Assembly: GCA_026417195.1 (NCBI GenBank)
Contig: JAOADS010000035.1
Location: 1 to 15,025 of the forward strand
Length of the DNA stretch: 15,025 bases
Direction: 5' to 3'
From: Ignavibacteria bacterium
GTDB taxonomy: Bacteria; Bacteroidota; Ignavibacteria; Tepidaquicellales; OLB5
In this document: one piece after another, positions 1-7,577 of the stretch
How the letters are laid out: the number at the start of each line of letters is the position of its first letter
How positions within the stretch are numbered: position 1 is the first letter of the stretch
Program-made: the position numbers and the translations under genes
Notes under the pieces: generated by a model
Database searches by the model: none
Told to the model about the DNA's origin: nothing
Seen by the model: the letters and a program-made list of their open reading frames with translations, nothing else

Positions 1-1
1 C

Positions 2-1015
2 CAGAAATTCCATGCCTCTACACCATGGGATAAACATACAGGTGAATCCATTAAAAAATCCGGTACCCCAACATATACAAAAATATTTGGTGATGCTATG
101 GTTGAAATCTGTAAACAGAACGATAAAGTAGTCGGGATCACTGCAGCTATGCCTGATGGAACAGGTCTTGATATTCTTCAGAAAGAGATGCCGGAAAGAT
201 ATTTCGATGTTGGAATTGCAGAACAACATGCAGTAACATTTGCTGCGGGGCTTGCAACAGAAGGTTTTACTCCGGTCTGTGCAATATATTCAACTTTTCT
301 TCAGAGAGCATTTGATCAGATAATTCATGACTGTGCAATACAGAAACTTCCTGTTGTATTTGTAATGGACAGAGCCGGTCTTGTCGGAGCTGACGGACCT
401 ACTCATCACGGGGCCTTGGATCTTAGTTATTTTCGTTGTATTCAGGGAACGGTTATTATGTCACCAAAAGATGAACAGGAATTGCGTGATATGCTTTATA
501 CTGCCACTCTTTATAAAAAAGGTCCGATTGCAATCCGTTATCCGAGGGGCAATGCTCTTGGAGTTGAACTTAAACCTTTTTCAGAAGTCCCTGTAGGCAA
601 AGGTGAAATTTTAAGAAGCGGGAAAGATATTGCCTTCGTAGCTATTGGTAACATGGTTCAGATGGCAATGGGTGCAGCTGAAATACTCTCAGCCGAAGGT
701 ATTGAAGCTGAAGTTATAAATGCACGGTTTGTCAAACCACTTGACGGGGAACTCTTGCATGATGTTTTCTCAAGACACAGAAAAATAATTACCCTTGAAG
801 ACAACGTTATAACCGGAGGTTTCGGATCTGCTGTGCTTGAATTTATAAATCAGCAGAGGATAAAGAACTGTGAAATAATAGTGCATGGATTGCCTGACAG
901 ATTCATAGAACACGGGACCCCGGAAGAACTATACAGAGATTTAAAGATGGATCCCAAGGGCATAGCTGAAATTGCTTCCGAATTTCTTGAAGAGAAAGAA
1001 AAGATTCATCCATGA
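2..1015 (+). CDS. dxs: 1-deoxy-D-xylulose-5-phosphate synthase, C-terminal part (5' end outside window)
   Basis: This enzyme condenses pyruvate and glyceraldehyde 3-phosphate to DXP, using thiamine diphosphate, at the entry to the MEP isoprenoid pathway in the cytosol. The open frame runs in from the window edge at base 2 and has no start of its own; the ATG at 98 is internal. The visible part covers the pyrimidine-binding and C-terminal transketolase domains. It shows the catalytic-Glu motif DVGIAEQHAVTFAAG, the DRAGLVGADGPTHHG block with its conserved histidine, and YPRGNA, all diagnostic of Dxs rather than other transketolases. The C-terminal domain (VINARFVKPLD, TLEDNVITGGFGSAV) is intact. 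The stop TGA overlaps the ATG of the next gene (ATGA), implying translational coupling. Identification is very secure; only the N-terminal portion is missing. Confidence 0.97.
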   Translation, partial: QKFHASTPWDKHTGESIKKSGTPTYTKIFGDAMVEICKQNDKVVGITAAMPDGTGLDILQKEMPERYFDVGIAEQHAVTFAAGLATEGFTPVCAIYSTFLQRAFDQIIHDCAIQKLPVVFVMDRAGLVGADGPTHHGALDLSYFRCIQGTVIMSPKDEQELRDMLYTATLYKKGPIAIRYPRGNALGVELKPFSEVPVGKGEILRSGKDIAFVAIGNMVQMAMGAAEILSAEGIEAEVINARFVKPLDGELLHDVFSRHRKIITLEDNVITGGFGSAVLEFINQQRIKNCEIIVHGLPDRFIEHGTPEELYRDLKMDPKGIAEIASEFLEEKEKIHP

Positions 1016-1467
1016 AGTCTGTCTTAATTATTTTATTGTTTTCATTATTTTACGTTTCCTGTTCAGATACACCGGTATCTGTAAATAATGATAATATAAT
1101 TTTCAGTAAGGCTGGACTCCTTGACAGTGCAGTTGTTTACGGATGCTATGCATATACTGTGAGACACTTCGTACCGGATTCCTTTGATCTTCAGTCATAC
1201 AGTCACATAAAAATTCAGTTTAACGGATTTTGCAATTCTGATGGCTCGTCTGTAACTGTTTATTATAATACAGGCGAAACACAGAACGTAAACATATACG
1301 CAGCCAACAATCAGGATGGAATAAATAAACTCCACTCGTTTTCATTTCCAAGCCCTAAATCATTAACCTGGTTTGAAATCAGGTTATACATAAATCCGCC
1401 GGTCTGCGGCAAAGGAGAGTTCAAATACGTCAGTGTAAGGGATCTTAAAATAACTGGATTGAAATAA
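1012..1467 (+). CDS. Putative small lipoprotein of unknown function
   Basis: The 151-residue product is not recognised as any family. It starts with a short charged end (MKS), a hydrophobic stretch and then Cys17 in the context FYVSC-SD, which fits a signal-peptidase II lipobox of the relaxed kind common in Bacteroidota. The mature part looks beta-rich and polar, without cysteine motifs or repeats. The acidic/serine residues right after Cys17 fit either periplasmic or outer-membrane retention. It starts inside the dxs stop codon (ATGA overlap) and its stop TAA abuts the miaB ATG with no spacer, so it belongs to the operon. It sits among envelope-related genes (lptE, a glycosyltransferase), which weakly suggests an envelope role. 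No function can be assigned. Confidence 0.8.
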   Translation: MKSVLIILLFSLFYVSCSDTPVSVNNDNIIFSKAGLLDSAVVYGCYAYTVRHFVPDSFDLQSYSHIKIQFNGFCNSDGSSVTVYYNTGETQNVNIYAANNQDGINKLHSFSFPSPKSLTWFEIRLYINPPVCGKGEFKYVSVRDLKITGLK

Positions 1468-2838
1468 ATGAATAGTGACACATACATTCCTATTGAGACT
1501 ATAACTCAGACTAAACTCCAGAAATCTGAATTTCCTGTTTATATTGAAACATACGGTTGCCAGATGAACTTCGCAGACAGCGAACTGGTGAGCGGCATTA
1601 TGAACAAAAACGGTTATTCAAATGTTTATTCTCCCGATGGTGCTTCTGTAATTTTGCTTAATACCTGTTCAATCAGGGAAAATGCTGAAAGCAAGATTTA
1701 CAAACGCCTCGGTGAACTTAGAAAATATAAAAAGAAAAATCCTTCGCTCATAGTGGGTATCCTGGGTTGTATGGCAGAGAGATTGAAAAGAGATATTTTC
1801 CTGAAATCTGATGTAGTTGATCTGGTACTGGGACCTGATGAATACAGAAAACTTCCATCTATGATCGAAAACCTTGTTAATACCGGTGAAAAAGGAGTTG
1901 CCGTCAGGCTCTCAAGAGTTGAAACATATGATGATATTACGCCGCTGAGAAAAGAAGGGATATCTGCCTGGCTCTCTATTATGAGAGGGTGTGACAAATT
2001 CTGTTCATTCTGTGTAGTCCCTTACACAAGGGGCAGGGAAAGAAGCAGAAAACTTGAGAGTATATTAAAGGAAGTAATCCGGCTCTGGAATGAAGGTTTT
2101 AAGGAAGTTACGCTTTTGGGACAGAATGTAAACTCGTACAGAAGTGAAGGGAAAGACTTCTCCGATCTTCTTAAGTCATGCGCAGAGGCTGTACCGGACA
2201 TTAGAATAAGATTCACAACATCTCATCCTCAGGACCTTTCACTTAAACTGATAGAAACGATTGCACGATATGACAACCTTTGTAAATATATTCATCTTCC
2301 GGTTCAGTCTGGTTCAGATAGAATATTAAAACTAATGCAGAGAAATTACACTACAGAACATTATCTGAAAATCATAGACAATATTCGAAAAGCAATACCG
2401 GATGCTTCACTTTCAACAGACATTATAGCAGGATTTTGCACTGAGACAGAAGAAGATCACCTGATGACACTTGAGCTAATGAAGCAGGTGAGATACGACG
2501 GAGCATATATGTTCAAATATTCGCCACGTGAAAACACAAAGGCTTGGAAAATGAAAGACGATGTTCCCGAAGAAGTTAAGACTAAAAGACTTATGGAAAT
2601 CATTGAACTGCAAAATAAAATTTCTGAAGAAAAAAACCGCGAAGAGATCGGCAAAATACATGAAATCCTGATAGAAGGACCCAGCAGAAAATCTCCCGGC
2701 AAACTTAAAGGAAGAACAGATGGAAATAAAACCGTTATTGTTTCATGTGATTCATTCATAACAGGGCAGTTAGTAAAGGTAAAAATAACGTCATCTAATT
2801 CAGCTACATTATTCGGTGAACCAGTCAGTAGTAAATAA
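1468..2838 (+). CDS. miaB: tRNA-2-methylthio-N6-dimethylallyladenosine synthase (MiaB)
   Basis: MiaB is a radical-SAM methylthiotransferase that converts i6A37 to ms2i6A37 in tRNAs reading UNN codons. The three expected parts are present. The N-terminal MTTase domain has cluster cysteines Cys31 (ETYGCQMNFADSE), Cys67 (LNTCSIRE) and Cys101 (GCMAER). The radical SAM core has CxxxCxxC at Cys175, Cys179 and Cys182 (MRGCDKFCSFCVVPYTRGR). The C-terminal TRAM-like domain covers about residues 390-456. MRGCDKFCSFCVVPYTRGRE and a total of 456 residues favour MiaB over the related RimO and MtaB. The start ATG follows directly on the preceding stop without a recognisable Shine-Dalgarno, consistent with coupling. 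The 3' end overlaps the next gene by 23 bases in another frame. Confidence 0.96.
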   Translation: MNSDTYIPIETITQTKLQKSEFPVYIETYGCQMNFADSELVSGIMNKNGYSNVYSPDGASVILLNTCSIRENAESKIYKRLGELRKYKKKNPSLIVGILGCMAERLKRDIFLKSDVVDLVLGPDEYRKLPSMIENLVNTGEKGVAVRLSRVETYDDITPLRKEGISAWLSIMRGCDKFCSFCVVPYTRGRERSRKLESILKEVIRLWNEGFKEVTLLGQNVNSYRSEGKDFSDLLKSCAEAVPDIRIRFTTSHPQDLSLKLIETIARYDNLCKYIHLPVQSGSDRILKLMQRNYTTEHYLKIIDNIRKAIPDASLSTDIIAGFCTETEEDHLMTLELMKQVRYDGAYMFKYSPRENTKAWKMKDDVPEEVKTKRLMEIIELQNKISEEKNREEIGKIHEILIEGPSRKSPGKLKGRTDGNKTVIVSCDSFITGQLVKVKITSSNSATLFGEPVSSK

Positions 2839-3937
2839 TCATAAAAAAAGTGAACTGCTCGGAAACTCTGTTCCGATTTCAGAATTAAGGAGTATTATAA
2901 AACAAGTCGCACCGACCGATGTTACTGTATTAATAACAGGTGAAAGCGGAACCGGAAAAGAAGTTGCCGCAAAGGAAATTCACAGGCTCAGTAAACGTTA
3001 TAACAAACCGTTTGTAACTGTAAACTGCGGTGCCATACCGGAAGGAATAATAGAAAGTGAATTGTTTGGCCATCTGAAAGGTTCCTTTACAAATGCATAT
3101 GATACAAGAAAAGGGTATTTTGAGATGGCAGATAAAGGAACCATATTTCTCGACGAAATAGGTGAATTGCCTCTGCAGACACAGGTTAAATTTCTGCGGG
3201 TGATTGAAAGCGGAGAATACATGAAAGTAGGAGGAAGCCGAACAGAACACACTGATGTAAGGATAATAGCGGCAACAAATAAAAACCTCGAAAACCTCAT
3301 AAGATCAGGTACTTTCAGGGAAGATCTTTACTACAGGCTGCGTTCAGTTAACATTTACATACCGCCCCTCAGGGAAAGGAAAGAAGACATAGAAATCCTT
3401 TTCAGACATTTCGTTGATGAATTCTGTTCACGTAACGGGATTAATTTCAGTGGTATAACTGATGATGCAATGAATTTCATAATTAATTACAGCTGGCCCG
3501 GTAATGTAAGGCAGCTAAAAAATTTTACCGAAAGCATCATAACTCTTAACACTGGAAGAATTATTACTGTTGAAGAAGTTAAAAAACATCTGAACCTGAA
3601 TACAGAATCCGTTCTGCCTGCGCTTGTTTCGGATTACAATCCTAAAAACGAACTGCATCTGATCTTCGGAGCTCTTTTCGAACTCAAAAAGGACATTCTT
3701 GATATCAGACATAAACTTGACGAGCTTGAATTCAGAGATAGCCTTCATGGAGGGCTTTTCATCAGTGACGATGATATTGAAAATTCAGACTTCGAAAAAA
3801 TTGAGAAAGAGGTTTTGAAATATTACTATGATAAATATAACGGCAACATAAGTAAAATATCAGATAAGCTGAAAATAAGCAGCCGAACACTTTACAGGAA
3901 ATTTAAACAATATGGTCTGAAGAACGGAAGAGCATGA
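2816..3937 (+). CDS. Sigma54-type AAA+ transcriptional regulator with Fis HTH, no N-terminal sensor domain
   Basis: This 373-residue protein is almost entirely a bacterial enhancer-binding-protein AAA+ domain. It has Walker A GESGTGKE (42-49), Walker B GTIFLDEIGELP (108-119), and the sensor/arginine-finger region YYRLRSVNIYIPPLRER (172-188). The WPGNVRQL block (227-234) and a C-terminal Fis-type helix-turn-helix (about 345-368, ISSRTLYRKFKQYGL) follow. There is no receiver, PAS or GAF domain ahead of the ATPase. The sigma54-contacting loop, normally GAFTGA, reads GSFTNA (89-94). The GTG start at 2816 lies inside miaB, and the stop overlaps lptE (ATGA). The miaB - regulator - lptE order is, to my knowledge, common in Bacteroidota. 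Family assignment is firm; whether it works with sigma54 and what it regulates are not known. Confidence 0.92.
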   Translation: MNQSVVNNHKKSELLGNSVPISELRSIIKQVAPTDVTVLITGESGTGKEVAAKEIHRLSKRYNKPFVTVNCGAIPEGIIESELFGHLKGSFTNAYDTRKGYFEMADKGTIFLDEIGELPLQTQVKFLRVIESGEYMKVGGSRTEHTDVRIIAATNKNLENLIRSGTFREDLYYRLRSVNIYIPPLRERKEDIEILFRHFVDEFCSRNGINFSGITDDAMNFIINYSWPGNVRQLKNFTESIITLNTGRIITVEEVKKHLNLNTESVLPALVSDYNPKNELHLIFGALFELKKDILDIRHKLDELEFRDSLHGGLFISDDDIENSDFEKIEKEVLKYYYDKYNGNISKISDKLKISSRTLYRKFKQYGLKNGRA

Positions 3938-4425
3938 GGTTACTGTTCATCGTTATACTTTTATTTTTTTACGGATGCAACTATTCATTCAGGGGAGCCT
4001 CTCCGCCTGAAGGCATAAAAACAATATATATACCTTTAGTTAAAGATGAAAGCAACTTCGGAGAGCCCACTCTTCCTGAATATGTAACTGTAACCCTTAA
4101 AAACAAATTCATAAATGACAACACTCTTGAATATGCGGAAAAGACAAGAGCTGACGGAATGATAGAATGTACTGTAAAAAATATCAGGGATGAAGCACAG
4201 GTTGTACAGGGAAATGAACAGGTTTCCCGGAGAAAAATAACCATAAATGTAACTGTGAACTTTATAAACCTCAAAACGGAGAAAGTCATCTGGAATAAAG
4301 AGTTTTCAAACTGGGGTGAATATGACAGTTCTGGCGGCGGCTTTTCAAAACGGGATGAAGGTTTACAAACAGCAGTGGATAAAATATGCGAAGATATTTT
4401 AATAGAAACAATTTCTAACTGGTAA
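3934..4425 (+). CDS. lptE: LPS-assembly lipoprotein LptE
   Basis: LptE is the outer-membrane lipoprotein that plugs the LptD barrel and helps deliver lipopolysaccharide to the cell surface. The 163-residue product has a signal sequence ending at Cys15 (FFYGC-NYSF). The typical LptE opening follows, with the Y-S-F-x-G segment after the cysteine, then IKTIYIPLVKDES and a PEYVTVTLKNKF helix. It continues with the central beta strands (DGMIECTVKNI, RRKITINVTVNFINL) and ends with a helix containing LQTAVDKICEDIL. Overall length and layout match the Bacteroidota LptE family. It is coupled to the upstream AAA+ regulator through an ATGA overlap and is followed after 5 bases by a glycosyltransferase. 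The family diverges quickly in sequence, so the name rests on architecture and neighbourhood as well as motifs. Confidence 0.85.
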   Translation: MRLLFIVILLFFYGCNYSFRGASPPEGIKTIYIPLVKDESNFGEPTLPEYVTVTLKNKFINDNTLEYAEKTRADGMIECTVKNIRDEAQVVQGNEQVSRRKITINVTVNFINLKTEKVIWNKEFSNWGEYDSSGGGFSKRDEGLQTAVDKICEDILIETISNW

Positions 4426-4430
4426 AAAAT

Positions 4431-5918
4431 TTGGAAAAAGTAATACTTTTTACTTACATAGGTTCATTGATAGTTCTTTTCACATTCGGATCTCATGGCT
4501 TCATTATGATTTATTATTATCTGAAAAACAGACATAAAAGAGATGAGATTTCCGAAAATCTTGATTTTTATCCTGTAGTTACAATTCAGCTTCCCGTTTA
4601 TAATGAAATGTATGTTGTCGAAAGATTGATAAAAACCGTCTGTGAAATTGACTATCCGATTGACAAACTTGAAATACAGGTCCTTGATGATTCTACGGAT
4701 GAGACTGTGGAAATAGTTGCTAACCTTGTAAAGGAATATAGTCTCAGAGGTTTCGACATAAAACACATTCACAGAAAGGAAAGAACCGGATTTAAGGCCG
4801 GCGCTCTGAAGGAAGGGCTTAAAACTGCCCGAGGAGAATTTATAGCTATATTTGATGCAGACTTTATCCCCAGAAGAAATTTCCTCAAAGTTGTCTTACC
4901 TTTCTTTAAAAATCCCAAGCTTGGTATGGTTCAGACCAGATGGGAACATTTAAACAGAACCTATTCACTTGTAACCCAGATTCAGGCTCTTGCTCTTGAC
5001 GGCCACTTTGTAATTGAGCAGCAGGTAAGAAATAAAGCCGGATACTTCATTAACTTCAACGGGACAAGCGGAATATGGCGTAAAGAGTGTATCCTGGATG
5101 CTGGCAACTGGGAAGCTGATACACTGACCGAGGATCTTGACCTTTCATACCGTGCACAGCTTAAGGGGTGGGAGTTTAAATATCTTACCGACTTTACAAC
5201 TCCGTCGGAAATACCCTCAGAAATAAATTCACTCAAGTCCCAGCAGTTCAGGTGGACAAAAGGAGCAATCGAAACAGCAAAAAAAATGCTGTTTAGGGTG
5301 TGGCGTTCAGATGTTCCTCTTAAAACAAAGATAATGTCAACATTTCACCTCACAAACAATATTGTATTCCCGTTCATATTGCTTGCCTGTCTTCTGAACA
5401 TGCCTGTAGTTCTCATAAAGAATTCCGGACAGTACGACACATATTTCTACTTCATGTCAGTGTTTGTTCTTGCATTCATTGCATCTTTTTTATTTTACCT
5501 CTATTCACAGAAAGATGTTTACGAAGACTGGAGATCCCGCATTTTACTGTTTCCTCTGTTTATGGCTGGCAGCATGGGTTTTGCAATAAACAATACAAAG
5601 GCTGTAATTGAGGCACTTTTCAATAAAAAATCAGAATTCGTAAGGACTCCGAAATATGGTATAGAAGGAGATCAGGGTAAATGGCAGGACAAAAAATATG
5701 CTCTGCGTAAAAAAGCAATCAAGCCTTCCGTTTTACTTGAGCTCGGGGTTGCAATTTACAGTTTCGCCTGTGTTGTGGTTTCTATTGCAACATTGCAGAT
5801 ATCAGCTATACCCTTTCAGCTCATGTTTACATTCGGTTTCGGATTGGTAGCTGTTTTATCAATTAAACATGTTATAGAATCAAATAGAAAAATCAAAGAA
5901 AAAATTGAACACACATAA
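4431..5918 (+). CDS. Membrane-bound family 2 glycosyltransferase, cellulose synthase/CslA-like
   Basis: This is a 495-residue processive-type inverting GT2 enzyme of the inner membrane. The motifs appear in order: DDS at 86-88, RTGFKAGALKEGL (118-130), the metal-binding FDADF (141-145), TEDLD (233-237, catalytic Asp region), QQFRW (271-275, the QxxRW acceptor motif), and FVRTPKYG near 403-410. Predicted membrane segments lie at about 5-28, 305-328, 337-358, 371-387, 434-455 and 460-478. There is no PilZ domain. This set matches cellulose synthase/glucomannan-synthase-like enzymes, but sequence motifs do not fix the sugar or the product. The start is TTG at 4431; the next in-frame Met (residue 26) would remove most of the first membrane helix. 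It follows lptE by 5 bases and overlaps the TPR gene by 14. Confidence 0.9.
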   Translation: MEKVILFTYIGSLIVLFTFGSHGFIMIYYYLKNRHKRDEISENLDFYPVVTIQLPVYNEMYVVERLIKTVCEIDYPIDKLEIQVLDDSTDETVEIVANLVKEYSLRGFDIKHIHRKERTGFKAGALKEGLKTARGEFIAIFDADFIPRRNFLKVVLPFFKNPKLGMVQTRWEHLNRTYSLVTQIQALALDGHFVIEQQVRNKAGYFINFNGTSGIWRKECILDAGNWEADTLTEDLDLSYRAQLKGWEFKYLTDFTTPSEIPSEINSLKSQQFRWTKGAIETAKKMLFRVWRSDVPLKTKIMSTFHLTNNIVFPFILLACLLNMPVVLIKNSGQYDTYFYFMSVFVLAFIASFLFYLYSQKDVYEDWRSRILLFPLFMAGSMGFAINNTKAVIEALFNKKSEFVRTPKYGIEGDQGKWQDKKYALRKKAIKPSVLLELGVAIYSFACVVVSIATLQISAIPFQLMFTFGFGLVAVLSIKHVIESNRKIKEKIEHT

Positions 5919-6678
5919 GGAAAATATAATAGACCCTGATACTATAAAATATCTCATACAGAAATTTGAAGAGAAAATCCGTAACAATCCTCTTACACCA
6001 GAATTCGTCAAACTTGCAAATTATTACATCATAAACGGAAACACCTCAGAAGCAATAGATTTACTGAAGGCTGGCCTAAACTTTTATCCTAATTACACAA
6101 CAGCAAAACTGGTTTTAGGAAAGGCATATCTTGCAAACAGATATTTTGTTGATGCTAAAAAAATTTTTGATGAAATAATTCTTGAATATCCCGGGTTGAA
6201 CATAGCATTAAAATATTCTGACATATGCAATGAAATGCTTAAAAACGAAGTCTCGAGAAAATATGAGGATGATTTAATCCCAAAGCTTGAATTTAAAGCG
6301 CCTGAATTCAGTCACTATGATTACAGTTACAATCTTTTCCCCTCATATGAACTGGAAGACTTTGAAAAAGGAATTTCTGCAGATACTCTTGAAGACTCTA
6401 ATGAATTCAAGGAATTCACAAAAATATTCAAGACACCAGACTTCTTCCGACAATCACTTTCTGTCAAAAACATTGAAAAAAGGAGGCTGAAAAATAAATT
6501 TGAGTTCAGAATCATAACCGAAACCCTTGCTGATATCTTCGCAAGGCAGGGCCATTACTTTGATGCGATCGAGGCTTATTCCTATCTTCTGAAAATAAAA
6601 CCGGAACGGAAAGAAATCATTGAAAGTAAAATCAACGAAGTGGAAGTTAAAATCAACCGTTTAATTAACGACTTCTGA
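5905..6678 (+). CDS. TPR-repeat protein of unknown function
   Basis: This 257-residue protein has helical TPR-like repeats at both ends and an acidic, aromatic-rich, probably less ordered middle. The N-terminal block (about 30-110) contains the FVKLANYYIINGNTSEAIDLL and LGKAYLANRYFVDAKKIF units. The C-terminal block (about 206-240) contains LADIFARQGHYFDAIEAYSYLL followed by KIKPE. No signal peptide or membrane segment is visible, so it is probably cytosolic. The only plausible early start is TTG at 5905, inside the glycosyltransferase gene; an ATA at 5926/5929 after an AAGGA stretch is a less likely alternative. Coupling to the GT2 gene suggests it scaffolds or regulates that enzyme or the envelope machinery, but this is inference. 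It is the last gene of the + strand run. Confidence 0.82.
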   Translation: MNTHKENIIDPDTIKYLIQKFEEKIRNNPLTPEFVKLANYYIINGNTSEAIDLLKAGLNFYPNYTTAKLVLGKAYLANRYFVDAKKIFDEIILEYPGLNIALKYSDICNEMLKNEVSRKYEDDLIPKLEFKAPEFSHYDYSYNLFPSYELEDFEKGISADTLEDSNEFKEFTKIFKTPDFFRQSLSVKNIEKRRLKNKFEFRIITETLADIFARQGHYFDAIEAYSYLLKIKPERKEIIESKINEVEVKINRLINDF

Positions 6679-6692
6679 GAATCTCTCCTCTT

Positions 6693-7574
6693 TTATTCGT
6701 TCAGGGCTTCTGCACCACCTACTATTTCAAGTATTTCAGTGGTAATCTTAGCCTGACGAGCCCTGTTATAGCTTAAGTTAAGAGAAACAAGCAAATCATT
6801 AGCATTTGTTGTGGCAGCATCCATAGCTGTCATCCGTGCAGCCTGCTCTGAAGCATAGGATTCAAGAAGTGCCTGCCAGATCTGGGTTTTAAGGTGTCTT
6901 GGCAGAAGACTTTCAACTATCTCTCTGGCTGAAGGTTCGAAAATATAATCAGAAACCTTATTTGAACTTCCGTCGGGATTTACAAACGGAGGTATGGGAA
7001 GAAACTGTTCTTCAACTATTCTGGACTGGACAACAGATTTAAATTCATTGTAAACAATAACAACCTTGTCAAACAACTTTCCGGTATATCCCTGTATTAT
7101 TTCATTAACTATTTTATCAGCATCTGAAAAACTCAGACGGTCAAATATATTAACGGATCTTGCGTAGAGATCGTAATCCTTTTTGTAAAAATAGTCATAG
7201 GCTTTCTTACCTACGGGAAACAGAAGCAAATCACGGCTTTTCAGAAAGTCATAATATCTCTCATTTATAATGTTTACTGCAGACTTGATCAAATTCGTAT
7301 TGAAAGCTCCGCACAAGCCCCGATCTGCTGAAATAACTACCATGAGAACCTTCTTCGTTTCTCTAACCTCAAGCAACTGATTATCGAATCCTTCAAGCGT
7401 CGGCACGAGATTTCTTAAAATCTCGTCAATCTTTCTTGCATAAGGTCTTGCAGATGTAACGTTCTGCTGAGCTTTACGGAACTTAACCGAAGCTATCATT
7501 TTCATGGCACGCGTGATCTTTTCGGTATTCCTGATACTGTTTATACGGGTCCTTATTTCCTTTAAAGTCGCCAT
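6693..7574 (-). CDS. atpG: F-type ATP synthase gamma subunit
   Basis: Gamma is the central rotor shaft of F1; it turns inside the alpha3beta3 head and connects to the c-ring. The 293-residue product has the conserved N-terminal coiled-coil helix (LKEIRTRINSIRNTEKITRAMKMIA) and the central Rossmann-like part with SADRGLCGAFNTN. The C-terminal helix (NLSYNRARQAKITTEILEIVGGAEAL) is also conserved. Length is normal for bacterial gamma. It is the last gene of the - strand ATP synthase operon, beginning 3 bases after the atpA stop. Its own stop lies 14 bases from the stop of the convergent TPR gene. In many bacteria atpD and atpC would follow; here they do not. Confidence 0.97.
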   Translation of the reverse strand: MATLKEIRTRINSIRNTEKITRAMKMIASVKFRKAQQNVTSARPYARKIDEILRNLVPTLEGFDNQLLEVRETKKVLMVVISADRGLCGAFNTNLIKSAVNIINERYYDFLKSRDLLLFPVGKKAYDYFYKKDYDLYARSVNIFDRLSFSDADKIVNEIIQGYTGKLFDKVVIVYNEFKSVVQSRIVEEQFLPIPPFVNPDGSSNKVSDYIFEPSAREIVESLLPRHLKTQIWQALLESYASEQAARMTAMDAATTNANDLLVSLNLSYNRARQAKITTEILEIVGGAEALNE

Positions 7575-7577
7575 CTG

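Noticed and set aside
98..100. ATG at 98 as the start of dxs
   Set aside because: The same frame is open to the left edge and encodes family-like residues before it; the gene is cut by the window, not short.
2930..3300. Overlapping minus-strand ORFs opposite the AAA+ regulator
   Set aside because: No recognisable domain, no ribosome binding site, and the opposite frame encodes a complete conserved protein.
6674..6705. Bidirectional terminator between the TPR gene and atpG
   Set aside because: Only a 4-bp GAGA/TCTC match is visible; there is no stable hairpin.
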